From Bacillota bacterium (lineage in GTDB: Bacteria; Bacillota; Clostridia; Oscillospirales; Acutalibacteraceae), in the NCBI GenBank assembly GCA_023458755.1, contig JAEWYE010000031.1:1-64000 (forward strand): a stretch of DNA of 64,000 bases, read 5' to 3'. Shown here in pieces: positions 1 to 7,952 of this stretch. The position numbers and the translations under genes are program-made. Position 1 is the stretch's first letter, and every line of letters starts with the position of its first letter. The notes under the pieces were generated by a model. That model was not told where the DNA came from. It worked only from the letters and a program-made list of their open reading frames with translations, and searched no databases.

Positions 1-1
1 T

Positions 2-55
2 CAACTGGACGCAAAGAATTTCTATGCGTTTAATCCTGCGTTTGATAAGAAATAA
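2..55 (+). CDS. 3' end of a CDS entering from the left (uncertain)
   Basis: Frame 2 is open from the window edge for 17 codons and stops with TAA at 53-55, giving a peptide that ends FNPAFDKK. A strong terminator hairpin begins 26 bases after the stop, which is what one expects after a real gene end. The fragment is too short to assign a family, and chance openness over 17 codons cannot be excluded. Confidence 0.3.
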   Translation, partial: QLDAKNFYAFNPAFDKK

Positions 56-80
56 AAAAGTAATTGCGCATAGGAAATGC

Positions 81-134
81 TCCCCTTATAGCAGGCAACT
101 TAAAAGCTGCCTGCAAAGGGGAGAATATTTTTTC
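81..134 (+). terminator. Rho-independent terminator
   Basis: TCCCCTT (81-87) pairs with AAGGGGA (116-122), and GCAGGCA (91-97) pairs with TGCCTGC (108-114). A T-rich tract follows at 126-133. It would end transcription of the gene entering from the left edge. From here to 312 I see only AT-rich spacer. Confidence 0.8.
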
Positions 135-312
135 GGTTTGGGTTTCTGCCAACAGAGTAGGCAGGAATCTATTTCTCTATTACATATTATTAATTAGATA
201 TAATTTCCACATAATATACCAAAATATAACAAGTAATTCCAAATAGCAATTATTGGCTTATCTCTAGTGATATAATAAATATTACTATTTGGTATTAAAA
301 GAAGGCTTATGG

Positions 313-1456
313 ATGTCTTTTGTAAAATTCGAATTGTTTAAATCAGCATTTCGTAAATTATTCAGAAATAAAAACCGTGTATTTGTCGGTGAATTGTCTT
401 TTTTATTAATGATAGGCGTTATGATAGGATTTAACGCATGCACAAAATCAAATAACAAAAAGGAATTGCAATTGCCATCATCTGAACCATGTGCGTCAAC
501 TTTCAGTAAATCAGAAAGCGTAATAGAGGATACTGTAAAGTCAGAAATTCCGATTGCAAACAAAGAAAAGAAAGAGACAAAAAAGACAAAACTTACTGCA
601 AATGAAATAAAAAAGATAAACACTGTCGTGGCCGCACGAAATGCCGTTCCAAAGGAATCAGCCAAACCATATGGCAATGCCGCACCGCCCAAATCCACAG
701 CTGCAATAGGTTCTGCAAATACAATACCGGTGAACTGCATTCTTCAAAATCCGGAGCTTCCTACCGGATGTGAAGCAACTTCACTCACAATGGTTTTGAA
801 TTATTGGGGGTATACTGTTAGTAAAGTTACAATAGCTGGTCAATACCTCCCCCCAATCAACCGATTTTTATGTTTCAAACGGCAGAAAATACGGGCCTGA
901 TTGCTCTACAACTTTTCCTAGAAACCCGTTTACCGAATATGGATATGGATGCCTTGCTCCCGTTATTGTAACTACTGCAAACAATTATTTATCAGTTTAT
1001 GGCAGCGGTCATACAACAGTTTCCAATATTTCAGGCAGCTCTCCCACTCAACTGTATGACTATGTGAAGAAAGGCGTTCCGGTCATTGTTTGGGCTACTG
1101 TGGGTATGCAACAACCGTATCAAGTAGCCAATTGGTATACACAAAGTGGGAAGTTGATTCAGTGGACATCACGGGAACACTGTTTAGTACTAGTGGGCTA
1201 TAACAACGACAGCGCCATCTTAAATGACCCTTTGGTTGGGAGAGCTGTTGCATATCCGCGGCAGACGTTTGAAACCAGATATGCTCAACTGGGATCACAA
1301 GCAGTCGTCATTACAAACAACAGTACTCCTTCCAGCAGTTCATCAAGTTCGTCAACTACCAACAGCACTCCTATCAGCAGTTCATCAAGTTCGTCGATTG
1401 CCAGCAGTACTCCTTTCAGTAACTCATCAAGCTCATCTTCAAGTCCCGATTCTTAA
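313..1456 (+). pseudogene. C39-like cysteine peptidase family protein, frameshifted
   Basis: The product resembles the intact C39-like peptidase at 54454-55422 in this window. It has a short basic N-terminus, a hydrophobic anchor (LSFLLMIGVMIGF), a charged linker, the catalytic Cys motif LPTGCEATSLTMVL, the block VPVIVWATVGMQ and the His motif EHCLVLVGYNND. The reading frame breaks at a run of six C residues (849-854). Removing one C restores a continuous frame through to 1456, matching the intact copy closely (LYDYVKKGVPVIVWAT against LYEYIEKNVPVIVWAT). The ATG at 313 is preferred over TTG 289 because AGAAGG lies about 7 bases upstream. As read, translation ends at 900 after 196 residues and loses the His motif. 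The C run could be a sequencing error, a true null allele or a slippage site. A Ser-rich tail ends the protein. Confidence 0.8.
1319..1444 (+). repeat. Three 42-bp tandem repeats encoding a Ser-rich tail
   Basis: Three diverged 42-bp units (1319-1360, 1361-1402, 1403-1444) encode repeats of the form N/S-S-T-P-x-S-S/N-S-S-S-S-S-x-x at the C-terminus of the C39-like protein. They keep frame, since the unit is 14 codons. The intact paralogue at 54454-55422 lacks this tail. Such tails usually act as wall-spanning or flexible linkers; that role is inferred. Confidence 0.75.
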
Positions 1457-1524
1457 AGTTACTGCCATTAGAATAGAAATAAAGGATTAACTCACCTCTG
1501 AAATGGTAGAGTTATTAATATTGC

Positions 1525-1555
1525 AACAGCCTGCCAGTCTACCCGGCAGGCTGTT
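1525..1555. terminator. Intrinsic terminator-like hairpin between convergent genes
   Basis: AACAGCCTGCC (1525-1535) pairs perfectly with GGCAGGCTGTT (1545-1555) around a 9-base loop. It lies between the stop at 1456 on plus and the stop at 1559 on minus, so it can serve both genes. T-richness on either side is modest. Confidence 0.65.
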
Positions 1556-1558
1556 CGT

Positions 1559-1846
1559 CTATTCAATCATGCTTTCGTATTTCTCTTTTATCCATTCTAT
1601 CATTTTGCTGCGTCCGCCTTCATCCAGAGGAAATTCTGCATGGTCGATTATTTCACTTTTTTCATAACAGAACGGCCCATACCATACTTCAGCGACTATG
1701 GTGCCATCACCGGGTTTTATTTTATATCGAAATTCTTTCGCGTTTTTGTTGCCGAAATCATTTACACTTCCCGTATAGGCGGAACCGTTTTGAAAGTATA
1801 ATAATCCCGGTATTACCCCTTGTTCTGTCCAATTCATTGCCTTCAT
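1559..1846 (-). CDS. Hypothetical protein, 95 aa
   Basis: I do not recognise the family. The protein is soluble, acidic and has no signal peptide or membrane segment. It contains a strand-rich middle (FRYKIKPGDGTIVAEVWYGPFCYEKSE) and a helical end (GGRSKMIEWIKEKYESMIE). The start is supported by GAGGGTG about 5 bases upstream of the ATG. It runs in the same direction as the next small gene (2178-1945), with about 100 bases between them, so the two may be co-transcribed. The length and ribosome binding site suggest a real gene. Confidence 0.6.
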   Translation of the reverse strand: MKAMNWTEQGVIPGLLYFQNGSAYTGSVNDFGNKNAKEFRYKIKPGDGTIVAEVWYGPFCYEKSEIIDHAEFPLDEGGRSKMIEWIKEKYESMIE

Positions 1847-1944
1847 GTATTCACCCTCTGCTGCATACTTTTATAATTAGTATAACAAATCATGCAAACA
1901 ATATATTTCATATTTAAAATTAATCGGGTGAATACATGCAGTGT

Positions 1945-2178
1945 TTATGCGGATTTTCCAATCAATCGATGCTCCAAGACGGAAGCCTCATCAATGCTTT
2001 CATAATCCATGCGCAACCCGTTTTTTGAAATACCTTCCACATGCAAAAAAGCCGGGGATATTTGCTCATTGTCTATCTGACTTGGAACAATGCAAAGCTC
2101 AACAAATCCCATACCGTCCTTTTCCGCTTTCAGCAGTTTGGCTTTCAGTGAATTTACATCCACTATGATCTCTTTCAT
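1945..2178 (-). CDS. Hypothetical protein, 77 aa
   Basis: The protein starts MKEIIVDVNSLKAKLLKAEKD and has no membrane segment or known motif. Both TTTAGGA and AAAGGATG lie just upstream of the ATG at 2178, supporting the start. It sits upstream of the 95-aa hypothetical gene on the same strand. The alternation of strands and helices suggests a small folded alpha/beta protein. No function can be assigned. Confidence 0.6.
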   Translation of the reverse strand: MKEIIVDVNSLKAKLLKAEKDGMGFVELCIVPSQIDNEQISPAFLHVEGISKNGLRMDYESIDEASVLEHRLIGKSA

Positions 2179-2212
2179 TCCTAAACATCCTTTTATGTAG
2201 TTTTAATATATT

Positions 2213-2224
2213 TGTTGTACAACA
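2213..2224. promoter_or_regulatory. Perfect 12-bp palindrome TGTTGTACAACA
   Basis: The palindrome lies about 35 bases upstream of the minus-strand gene starting at 2178, where an operator would fit. I cannot name a cognate regulator. A 12-bp palindrome in AT-rich spacer can also arise by chance. Confidence 0.25.
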
Positions 2225-2399
2225 TTTGTAAGTTTAACTGAAAGTCAGGAAATTTGCAAGAGCGAAAAAAGTCGGAAAAACAAGGATCTTAGAGAATACG
2301 AAAGATTGTATAAATAAATAAAAATATTAAGGGCACTGAGGGGTTATTTAGTAGAAGATATTAGAATTTTTTACCACGTTACCATGGAACTATAAGAAA

Positions 2400-2420
2400 G
2401 CCGCCCTCTTATTGGGCGGC
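2400..2420 (-). terminator. Terminator of the small-protein pair
   Basis: GCCGCCC (2400-2406) pairs with GGGCGGC (2414-2420) around a 7-base loop. Read on the minus strand it follows the stop at 2458 by about 38 bases and is followed by CTTTCTTAT, a moderate T-rich tract. Confidence 0.6.
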
Positions 2421-2457
2421 AAGCAATAAAATAATCATACAGAGTAATGAATGAACA

Positions 2458-2613
2458 TTATTTATATTGTAAATTGTCTTTTTTTGTTTCCGGCTTTGGA
2501 CCGATAACAGGATCTGGTTTTGGCTGTATGGCGGAAGACGGTGCCATAGGCGGCATCGGAATAGGTGTGGGTGTAAAAGAATTTGGTATATCTGATTTTT
2601 TGATTTTTGCCAT
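2458..2613 (-). CDS. Proline-rich small protein, 51 aa
   Basis: The minus-strand frame from ATG 2613 encodes a 51-residue protein starting MAKIKKSDIPNSF. The middle is proline-rich with the spacing TPTPIPMPPMAPSS, followed by KPDPVIGPKPE, then a charged end. GGAG and GGAAAG precede the ATG. There is no signal peptide or membrane segment, and the proline pattern suggests an unfolded linker or a binding ligand. It lies 80 bases downstream of the 62-aa gene on the same strand and before a terminator, so the two are probably one transcript. I do not know the function. Confidence 0.6.
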   Translation of the reverse strand: MAKIKKSDIPNSFTPTPIPMPPMAPSSAIQPKPDPVIGPKPETKKDNLQYK

Positions 2614-2693
2614 TCTTTCCTTACATCTCCTTTTATGGAATAAGTTTTGAACGGTTTTGAATTGCCTTTTGGAGAAGATTTTTTATGAAAGGA

Positions 2694-2882
2694 TTAGCTT
2701 TTCTGTAAATTTCGGACAAACTCCTGCATATCTTGTTTTGATGTGATTTGGTGTGTCTGATCCAGAATCTGCTGACGTTCCTGATAAGTTAAGGATTCAA
2801 AATACTGAGCGGCACCCTGATTTTGGAGCAGAGCCATACCAAAGCCCATCGGTAAATCTTGCAGATAATCTGATTTTTCCAT
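2694..2882 (-). CDS. Conserved-looking small protein, 62 aa
   Basis: The protein begins MEKSDYLQDLPMGFGMALLQN and continues with helical, Gln-rich sequence ending DMQEFVRNLQKS. AAGGGATGG about 9 bases upstream supports the start at 2882. From memory, small proteins with the pattern YLxxLPMGFGMAL and a C-terminal SKxxMQxFVxxL occur in many Clostridia, but they have no function I can name. It is first in a two-gene unit with the proline-rich protein. Confidence 0.65.
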   Translation of the reverse strand: MEKSDYLQDLPMGFGMALLQNQGAAQYFESLTYQERQQILDQTHQITSKQDMQEFVRNLQKS

Positions 2883-2966
2883 TTGTATATACCATCCCTT
2901 TGTTATAAAGTTATGAAAATAGTTTGCCGGATAAAAACAGAATTATGATAAGAATTTTCCATATAA

Positions 2967-2994
2967 AAAAGCCGCCCTTTTAAAGGCGGCTTTT
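2967..2994. terminator. Intrinsic terminator hairpin
   Basis: AAAAGCCGCC (2967-2976) pairs with GGCGGCTTTT (2985-2994). T-rich sequence flanks both sides, so it could work in either direction. No convincing minus-strand gene ends just upstream of it, so its customer is unclear. The stretch 2883-3531 otherwise holds one doubtful small frame and the glgB promoter. Confidence 0.6.
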
Positions 2995-3018
2995 GGGAGG
3001 AAAGAGGAGGAGAGAAAT

Positions 3019-3192
3019 TTGAAAAAGTTATATATAAATCCTCATAAGAGGAACTTGAAGTTAGTCTGCGCATTGGTTGGTTCGGTATTCCGTCGGCTCC
3101 AACCAATACTTCGCAGTAATTTTAGAAACTGTTTATCTTGTTTGCTTGTTAGTATGTTATTAGTATATTGGGTAAATGTGTCTTTATCGTGA
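3019..3192 (+). CDS. Possible small basic, membrane-prone protein, 57 aa
   Basis: A strong GAGGAGG at 3004-3010 lies 8 bases upstream of TTG 3019, which opens a 57-codon frame starting (M)KKLYINPHKRNLKL. The N-terminal half is basic, and the C-terminal half is hydrophobic (CLSCLLVSMLLVYWV). A 9-bp inverted repeat (ATTGGTTGG / CCAACCAAT) lies inside the frame. It could be a small membrane peptide or a non-coding RNA region with a fortuitous frame. The ribosome site is the main support. Confidence 0.3.
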   Translation: MKKLYINPHKRNLKLVCALVGSVFRRLQPILRSNFRNCLSCLLVSMLLVYWVNVSLS

Positions 3193-3465
3193 ATGCGATT
3201 TGAAAGTTACGTTAAGAGTGCAGTCCATTTTATCAATTACACATTGAATTGCTCCGAATAAATTTTTATATTTGTATATTGTCAACATGTTTTTGAAAAT
3301 ATCAAACACAAATCCTGAATCCCCAAAATGTGACAGCTGCCCTATGTTATGATAGGGAGCGCTGTACAAAATGTATTATACAACAAACAAAGACTGTATT
3401 AGTGCAAAATTACTAGTTTATTTAAGAAACTCAAACATTTTTTCTAAGTAAACCACCAAAAACTC

Positions 3466-3493
3466 TTGCTTTTTTAGGACAATGTGGTAATAT
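3466..3493 (+). promoter_or_regulatory. Candidate sigma-A promoter of the glg operon
   Basis: TTGCTT (3466-3471), a 16-base spacer and TAATAT (3488-3493) precede glgB by about 38 bases. The match is moderate and the position is suitable for the glgBCDA transcript. Confidence 0.5.
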
Positions 3494-3531
3494 TATCTTA
3501 AGCGATATGTACCAGGAGGGGGTTATCGAAT

Positions 3532-5499
3532 ATGCCGAATAATCACGACGACAACTCGAAAAATGAAAAAAGCGAAAGCAATCTGCCGTTATATTTGTTT
3601 CATCAGGGAACGAACAGTAAAGCATATGAATTTATGGGTGTACATAAGACTGTGAAGGACGGCAAAAAGTGTATGGTATGCCGCGTGTGGGCACCAAACG
3701 CGAAAGCGGTTTCCATTGTGGGAGATTTTAACCAGTGGAATCCGGATGCAAATCTGATGACAAAAATCAGCGACGGCGTTTGGGAATGTTACACATCCTT
3801 TGTTTTTCCGCAGTATCAAACCTACAAATTCTGTGTGGTTGGCCCGGATGACCGGCAGATTTTCAAAAGCGATCCTTATGCGTATCATTTTGAAACAAGA
3901 CCCGGCAACGCCTCGAAGTATTACGATATCGACGGCTTTTCGTGGAACGATGCGGCATGGTTCAAACACAAGGAAAGTAAACCGCAGTATAATCAGCCGG
4001 TCAATATTTACGAGGTACATGCCGGCTCCTGGCGCAGATATCAGGACGGCAATACATATTCTTACGATAAATTGGCGGATGAGCTGGTGCCCTATGTAAA
4101 GGAAATGGGCTACACGCACATTGAATTGATGCCTGTTACCGAGTATCCGTATGACGGCTCCTGGGGCTATCAGGTTACCGGCTATTTCGCGCCTACTTCG
4201 CGTTACGGTACCCCGCACGATTTTATGAGTTTTGTGCAAAAATGCCACAAGGCAGGCATCGGTGTGATTATGGACTGGGTTCCGGCTCATTTTCCAAAAG
4301 ATGAATGCGGCCTTGCCAAATTTGACGGAACCCCGTGCTATGAATATGCCGATCCGCGAAAAGGGGAGCATAAGGATTGGGGTACGCTGGTATTCGATTA
4401 CGGCCGAAACGAAGTTGTCAGCTTTCTGATTTCAAGCGCTGCTTTTTGGATTGAAAAGTACCATATTGACGGAATCCGCGCAGATGCGGTTGCATCCATG
4501 CTGTATTTGGATTACAGCCGAAAAGACGGCGAATGGGTTCCGAATAAAAACGGCGGAAAAGAAAATTTGGAAGCAGTTGAATTTCTGCAAAAGCTGAATA
4601 AAGCCGTTTTTGCAGTTTCGCCGGATGCGATGATGATTGCGGAGGAATCCACTTCGTGGCCCATGGTTACAAAACCAACGTATTGCGGCGGCCTCGGGTT
4701 TAACTACAAATGGAACATGGGCTGGATGAATGACATGCTGCATTACATGTCGCTGGATCCCATATATCGAAAATTCAACCATGACAATATCACGTTTTCC
4801 TTCATGTACGCGTTTTCTGAAAATTTTGTTTTACCGATTTCGCATGATGAAGTTGTGCACGGAAAATGCTCTCTGGTCAATAAAATGCCCGGAAACAACG
4901 AAGAGAAATTTGCCGGTGTCCGCGCCTTTGTTTGTTACATGATGGCACATCCGGGCAAAAAGCTGATGTTTATGGGAAGCGAATTCGGGCAGTTCATTGA
5001 GTGGAATTATGAGCAGGAGTTGGATTGGCTGCTGCTTGAGTATCCACAGCATCAAAAAATGCAGGATTTCTTTAAAGCGATCAATCATTTCTATTTGGAA
5101 ACACCCGCGCTTTGGCAGATTGATTTTTCGTGGGAAGGTTTTTCTTGGATTTCCAACGATGATTACAACCAAAGCGTGATTTCCTTCCGACGTATAGATA
5201 AATCTGGAAATGAAATTATTACCGTTTGCAATTTTTTGCCGGTCCTTAGGGAAGAATATAAAATTGGTGTTCCTTTTGACGGAATCTATTCCGAACTGTT
5301 CACTTCGGATGCACAGCAATTCGGCGGCAACGGCATTTCAAACGGCGATTCAATTTCTACGCTTTCACAGCCGATGCATGGCTATGAGCAAAGTGTCAGT
5401 CTTACACTTCCGCCGATGTCCGTTCTGTTTATTACCTGTAAGCGCCGAAAAAATCAAAAAACGGCAAAAAAGCGAAGCGATAAAAAAGTATCGCTGTAA
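3532..5499 (+). CDS. glgB: 1,4-alpha-glucan branching enzyme
   Basis: GlgB cuts an alpha-1,4 glucan chain and rejoins it by an alpha-1,6 bond, forming the branches of glycogen in the cytoplasm. The 655-residue protein has an N-terminal CBM48 module (VWAPNAKAVSIVGDFNQWN), a GH13 barrel and a C-terminal beta domain. The catalytic residues fit by spacing to known enzymes: nucleophile Asp318 (DGIRADAV), acid/base Glu371 (MIAEEST) and Asp439 (ISHDEVVHGK), with gaps of 53 and 68. The start is set by AGGAGGGGG upstream of ATG 3532. A lysine-rich tail closes the protein. It is first in glgB-glgC-glgD-glgA, all on plus with short gaps. Confidence 0.97.
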   Translation: MPNNHDDNSKNEKSESNLPLYLFHQGTNSKAYEFMGVHKTVKDGKKCMVCRVWAPNAKAVSIVGDFNQWNPDANLMTKISDGVWECYTSFVFPQYQTYKFCVVGPDDRQIFKSDPYAYHFETRPGNASKYYDIDGFSWNDAAWFKHKESKPQYNQPVNIYEVHAGSWRRYQDGNTYSYDKLADELVPYVKEMGYTHIELMPVTEYPYDGSWGYQVTGYFAPTSRYGTPHDFMSFVQKCHKAGIGVIMDWVPAHFPKDECGLAKFDGTPCYEYADPRKGEHKDWGTLVFDYGRNEVVSFLISSAAFWIEKYHIDGIRADAVASMLYLDYSRKDGEWVPNKNGGKENLEAVEFLQKLNKAVFAVSPDAMMIAEESTSWPMVTKPTYCGGLGFNYKWNMGWMNDMLHYMSLDPIYRKFNHDNITFSFMYAFSENFVLPISHDEVVHGKCSLVNKMPGNNEEKFAGVRAFVCYMMAHPGKKLMFMGSEFGQFIEWNYEQELDWLLLEYPQHQKMQDFFKAINHFYLETPALWQIDFSWEGFSWISNDDYNQSVISFRRIDKSGNEIITVCNFLPVLREEYKIGVPFDGIYSELFTSDAQQFGGNGISNGDSISTLSQPMHGYEQSVSLTLPPMSVLFITCKRRKNQKTAKKRSDKKVSL

Positions 5500-5526
5500 T
5501 TATAATAAAATAAAGGGGGATTTCCT

Positions 5527-6750
5527 ATGTTGCCAAAACAAGAGGTAGTTGCTATGCTCCTTGCGGGCGGCCAAGGCAGCAGGCTTGGAGTTTTAACCAA
5601 GAACCTTGCCAAGCCGGCAATACCGTACGGAGGAAAATATAGAATTATCGATTTTCCGCTTTCCAATTGTGTGAATTCCGGCATTGAAACCGTTGGAGTT
5701 CTTACCCAGTATCAGCCGCTGGTGCTAAACGATTACATCGGCAGCGGCCAGCCGTGGGATTTGGACAGCGCAAACGCGGGTGTCCATGTTTTGCCGCCGT
5801 ATCAGCGCGGCAGAAAATCCGACTGGTACAAAGGCACCGCCAATGCCATTTATCAGAATATCCCGTTTATTGAGCGATATAATCCGGAGTATGTGGTAAT
5901 TCTTTCCGGAGATCATATTTACAAAATGGATTACTCCAAAATGATTGCCTTCCACAAGGAAAAAGAGGCCGACTGCACCATTGCGGAAATCGAGGTTCCC
6001 ATGGAGGAAGCTTCCCGTTTCGGCATTCTCAACACCAATGAGGATGGCTCCATTTATCAGTTTGATGAAAAACCGAAGGTGCCGAAAAGCAACAAGGCAT
6101 CCATGGGTATTTATGTGTTTACATGGAGCAAGCTGAGAAAATATTTGGAACTGGATGAGGCAGATCCGAAATCGACCAATGATTTCGGCAAAGATGTTCT
6201 TCCGGTCATGCTCAACGCCGGTGAGCGCATGTTTGCTTATCCGTTCTCCGGCTACTGGAAGGATGTCGGAACCATCGACAGCCTTTGGGAATCAAATATG
6301 GATCTGCTCAACCCTAATCAAATGCTGGATTTGAGCGAGGAATCCTGGAAGATTTATTCACGCAATCCGGTTATGCCGCCTCATTATGTGGCGAAAAGCG
6401 CAAGTATTCAGAATTCACTGGTGGCGGAAGGCTGCAATGTTTACGGTACCATTGATTTTGCTGTGCTTTTTGCGGGTGTTTATATCGCCCCCGGTGCGGT
6501 AGTAAGGGATTCCATCATCATGCCTGGTTCCCGCATAGAAGAAAACGCCATTGTGCAGTATGCGATTGTTTCCGAAAATACGGTTATCGGCAAAGGCGCG
6601 GTTGTCGGCGCGCGTCCGGAAGAGATTGAAGACAAGGAAAAATGGGGCATCGCTGTCGTGGGGAATGACTGCGTAATCGCACCCGGCACGGTAGTGCCGC
6701 CGCAGGCAATGATTGATGCGGAAACATTTGCACAGGAGGTGGCACAATAA
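5527..6750 (+). CDS. glgC: Glucose-1-phosphate adenylyltransferase, catalytic subunit
   Basis: GlgC makes ADP-glucose and pyrophosphate from glucose-1-phosphate and ATP, the committed step of glycogen synthesis. The N-terminal nucleotidyltransferase domain carries the intact nucleotide-binding loop (LLAGGQGSRL, residues 12-20) and IDFPLSNC. The C-terminal part is a left-handed beta helix with hexapeptide-like repeats (APGAVVRDSIIMPGSRIEENAIV). Length, 407 residues, is normal. It follows glgB by 27 bases with AAAGGGGG as ribosome site. Its stop overlaps the glgD start by one base (TAATG), which implies coupled translation of the two subunits. Confidence 0.97.
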   Translation: MLPKQEVVAMLLAGGQGSRLGVLTKNLAKPAIPYGGKYRIIDFPLSNCVNSGIETVGVLTQYQPLVLNDYIGSGQPWDLDSANAGVHVLPPYQRGRKSDWYKGTANAIYQNIPFIERYNPEYVVILSGDHIYKMDYSKMIAFHKEKEADCTIAEIEVPMEEASRFGILNTNEDGSIYQFDEKPKVPKSNKASMGIYVFTWSKLRKYLELDEADPKSTNDFGKDVLPVMLNAGERMFAYPFSGYWKDVGTIDSLWESNMDLLNPNQMLDLSEESWKIYSRNPVMPPHYVAKSASIQNSLVAEGCNVYGTIDFAVLFAGVYIAPGAVVRDSIIMPGSRIEENAIVQYAIVSENTVIGKGAVVGARPEEIEDKEKWGIAVVGNDCVIAPGTVVPPQAMIDAETFAQEVAQ

Positions 6751-7865
6751 TGCGTGGAAACAACGTAATGGGAATTATCTTCTCGAATGTACATGATGAT
6801 AAAATCCGCGAATTGACTGAAAACCGTACATTTGGCTCCGTCCCTTTTGGCGGCAGATACCGCTTGATTGATTTTCCGCTTTCCAACATGGTCAATTCGG
6901 GCATCAACAAGGTTGGAGTTATTACCAAGCACAATTATCAATCGCTCATGGATCATCTCGGTTCCGGCAAAGCATGGGATCTGTCCCGTAAACGTGAGGG
7001 GCTGTTCATGCTCCCGCCGTTCGGACTTGAAAATTCCGTTTACAGCAACCGGCTGGAGTCGCTTTCTTCCATTCACAACTTTTTAAGCAATTCCAAAGAG
7101 GAATATGTGCTGCTCAATGACTGCGATATTGTCTGCAACATTGATTTCAGCGATGTAATTTCGTCCCATATCAGCAACAACGCGGATATCACCGTGGTAT
7201 ACCGTTACGGGAACATCCCCGACAAATTCGGCGATGCGTCTGTTTACACGATAGACCCGGACGGCCGCGTGCGCGATATGCTGCTGAATCCACAAGTGGA
7301 TGGCGCCTGCAATTTCGGCATGAGCATGATGCTGATTCGCCGTGAACTTTTAATCAAATTGGTCAGCGAATGCGCCAGCCGCAATCTGTATAATTTTAAA
7401 CGGGATTTACTGCAGCGAAATATGGCAAATTATCGCATTTACGCTTATGAGTTCACCGGCTATGTGCAGATGATTTGTTCCACCAATTCCTATTTTGAGG
7501 CTAACATGTCTCTCATGCTTCCAAAGGTCAGGACACAGCTGTTTAACCCGGAACGCCCCATTTACACCAAAGTGCGTGACGATATGCCGGCACGCTATGG
7601 GCTTGGTTCTTCGGCAGGCAATTCCCTTATTGCGGACGGCTGCGTGATTGAGGGTGAAGTGGAAAACTGTGTGCTTTTCCGCGGCGTTAAAGTCGGAAAA
7701 GGCACGAAGCTGGAAAACTGCGTGATTATGCAGGACAGCGTAATCGGCCCGAATTGCAGACTGAATTATGTGATTACCGATAAGGACGTGGTAATTCGCA
7801 ACGACCGTTCCCTTATGGGATTCCAGTCTTACCCGGTGTATATCAGCAAGGGCAGCGTTGTTTAG
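6750..7865 (+). CDS. glgD: GlgD, ADP-glucose pyrophosphorylase regulatory-type subunit
   Basis: GlgD is a GlgC paralogue that in Firmicutes forms a mixed enzyme with GlgC and raises its activity. The protein keeps the fold landmarks (FGGRYRLIDFPLSNMVNSG) and the C-terminal beta helix (VLFRGVKVGKGTKLENCVIM). It lacks the GGxGxRL loop of GlgC; that place reads MGIIFSNVHDDKIREL, so it is unlikely to be catalytic alone. Length is 371 residues. AGGAGGTGG lies inside the end of glgC and the start overlaps the glgC stop by one base. Confidence 0.95.
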   Translation: MRGNNVMGIIFSNVHDDKIRELTENRTFGSVPFGGRYRLIDFPLSNMVNSGINKVGVITKHNYQSLMDHLGSGKAWDLSRKREGLFMLPPFGLENSVYSNRLESLSSIHNFLSNSKEEYVLLNDCDIVCNIDFSDVISSHISNNADITVVYRYGNIPDKFGDASVYTIDPDGRVRDMLLNPQVDGACNFGMSMMLIRRELLIKLVSECASRNLYNFKRDLLQRNMANYRIYAYEFTGYVQMICSTNSYFEANMSLMLPKVRTQLFNPERPIYTKVRDDMPARYGLGSSAGNSLIADGCVIEGEVENCVLFRGVKVGKGTKLENCVIMQDSVIGPNCRLNYVITDKDVVIRNDRSLMGFQSYPVYISKGSVV

Positions 7866-7952
7866 GACTTACATAGCTTCCGCAGAGCGGAAAGAGCAAG
7901 CGGAGCGAATAAAAAAGAATGGCCTATAAAATTTAGATAGGAGGTATTTTCA

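Noticed and set aside
2903..3106. Minus-strand frame of 67 codons
   Set aside because: It reads through the terminator hairpin at 2967-2994 and has no ribosome site.
3184..3369. Minus-strand frame of 61 codons before glgB
   Set aside because: It begins at TTG without a ribosome site and the product has no regular pattern.
3589..4371. Long minus-strand open frame inside glgB
   Set aside because: It is antisense to a well supported glgB, has no ribosome site and its protein has no family features.
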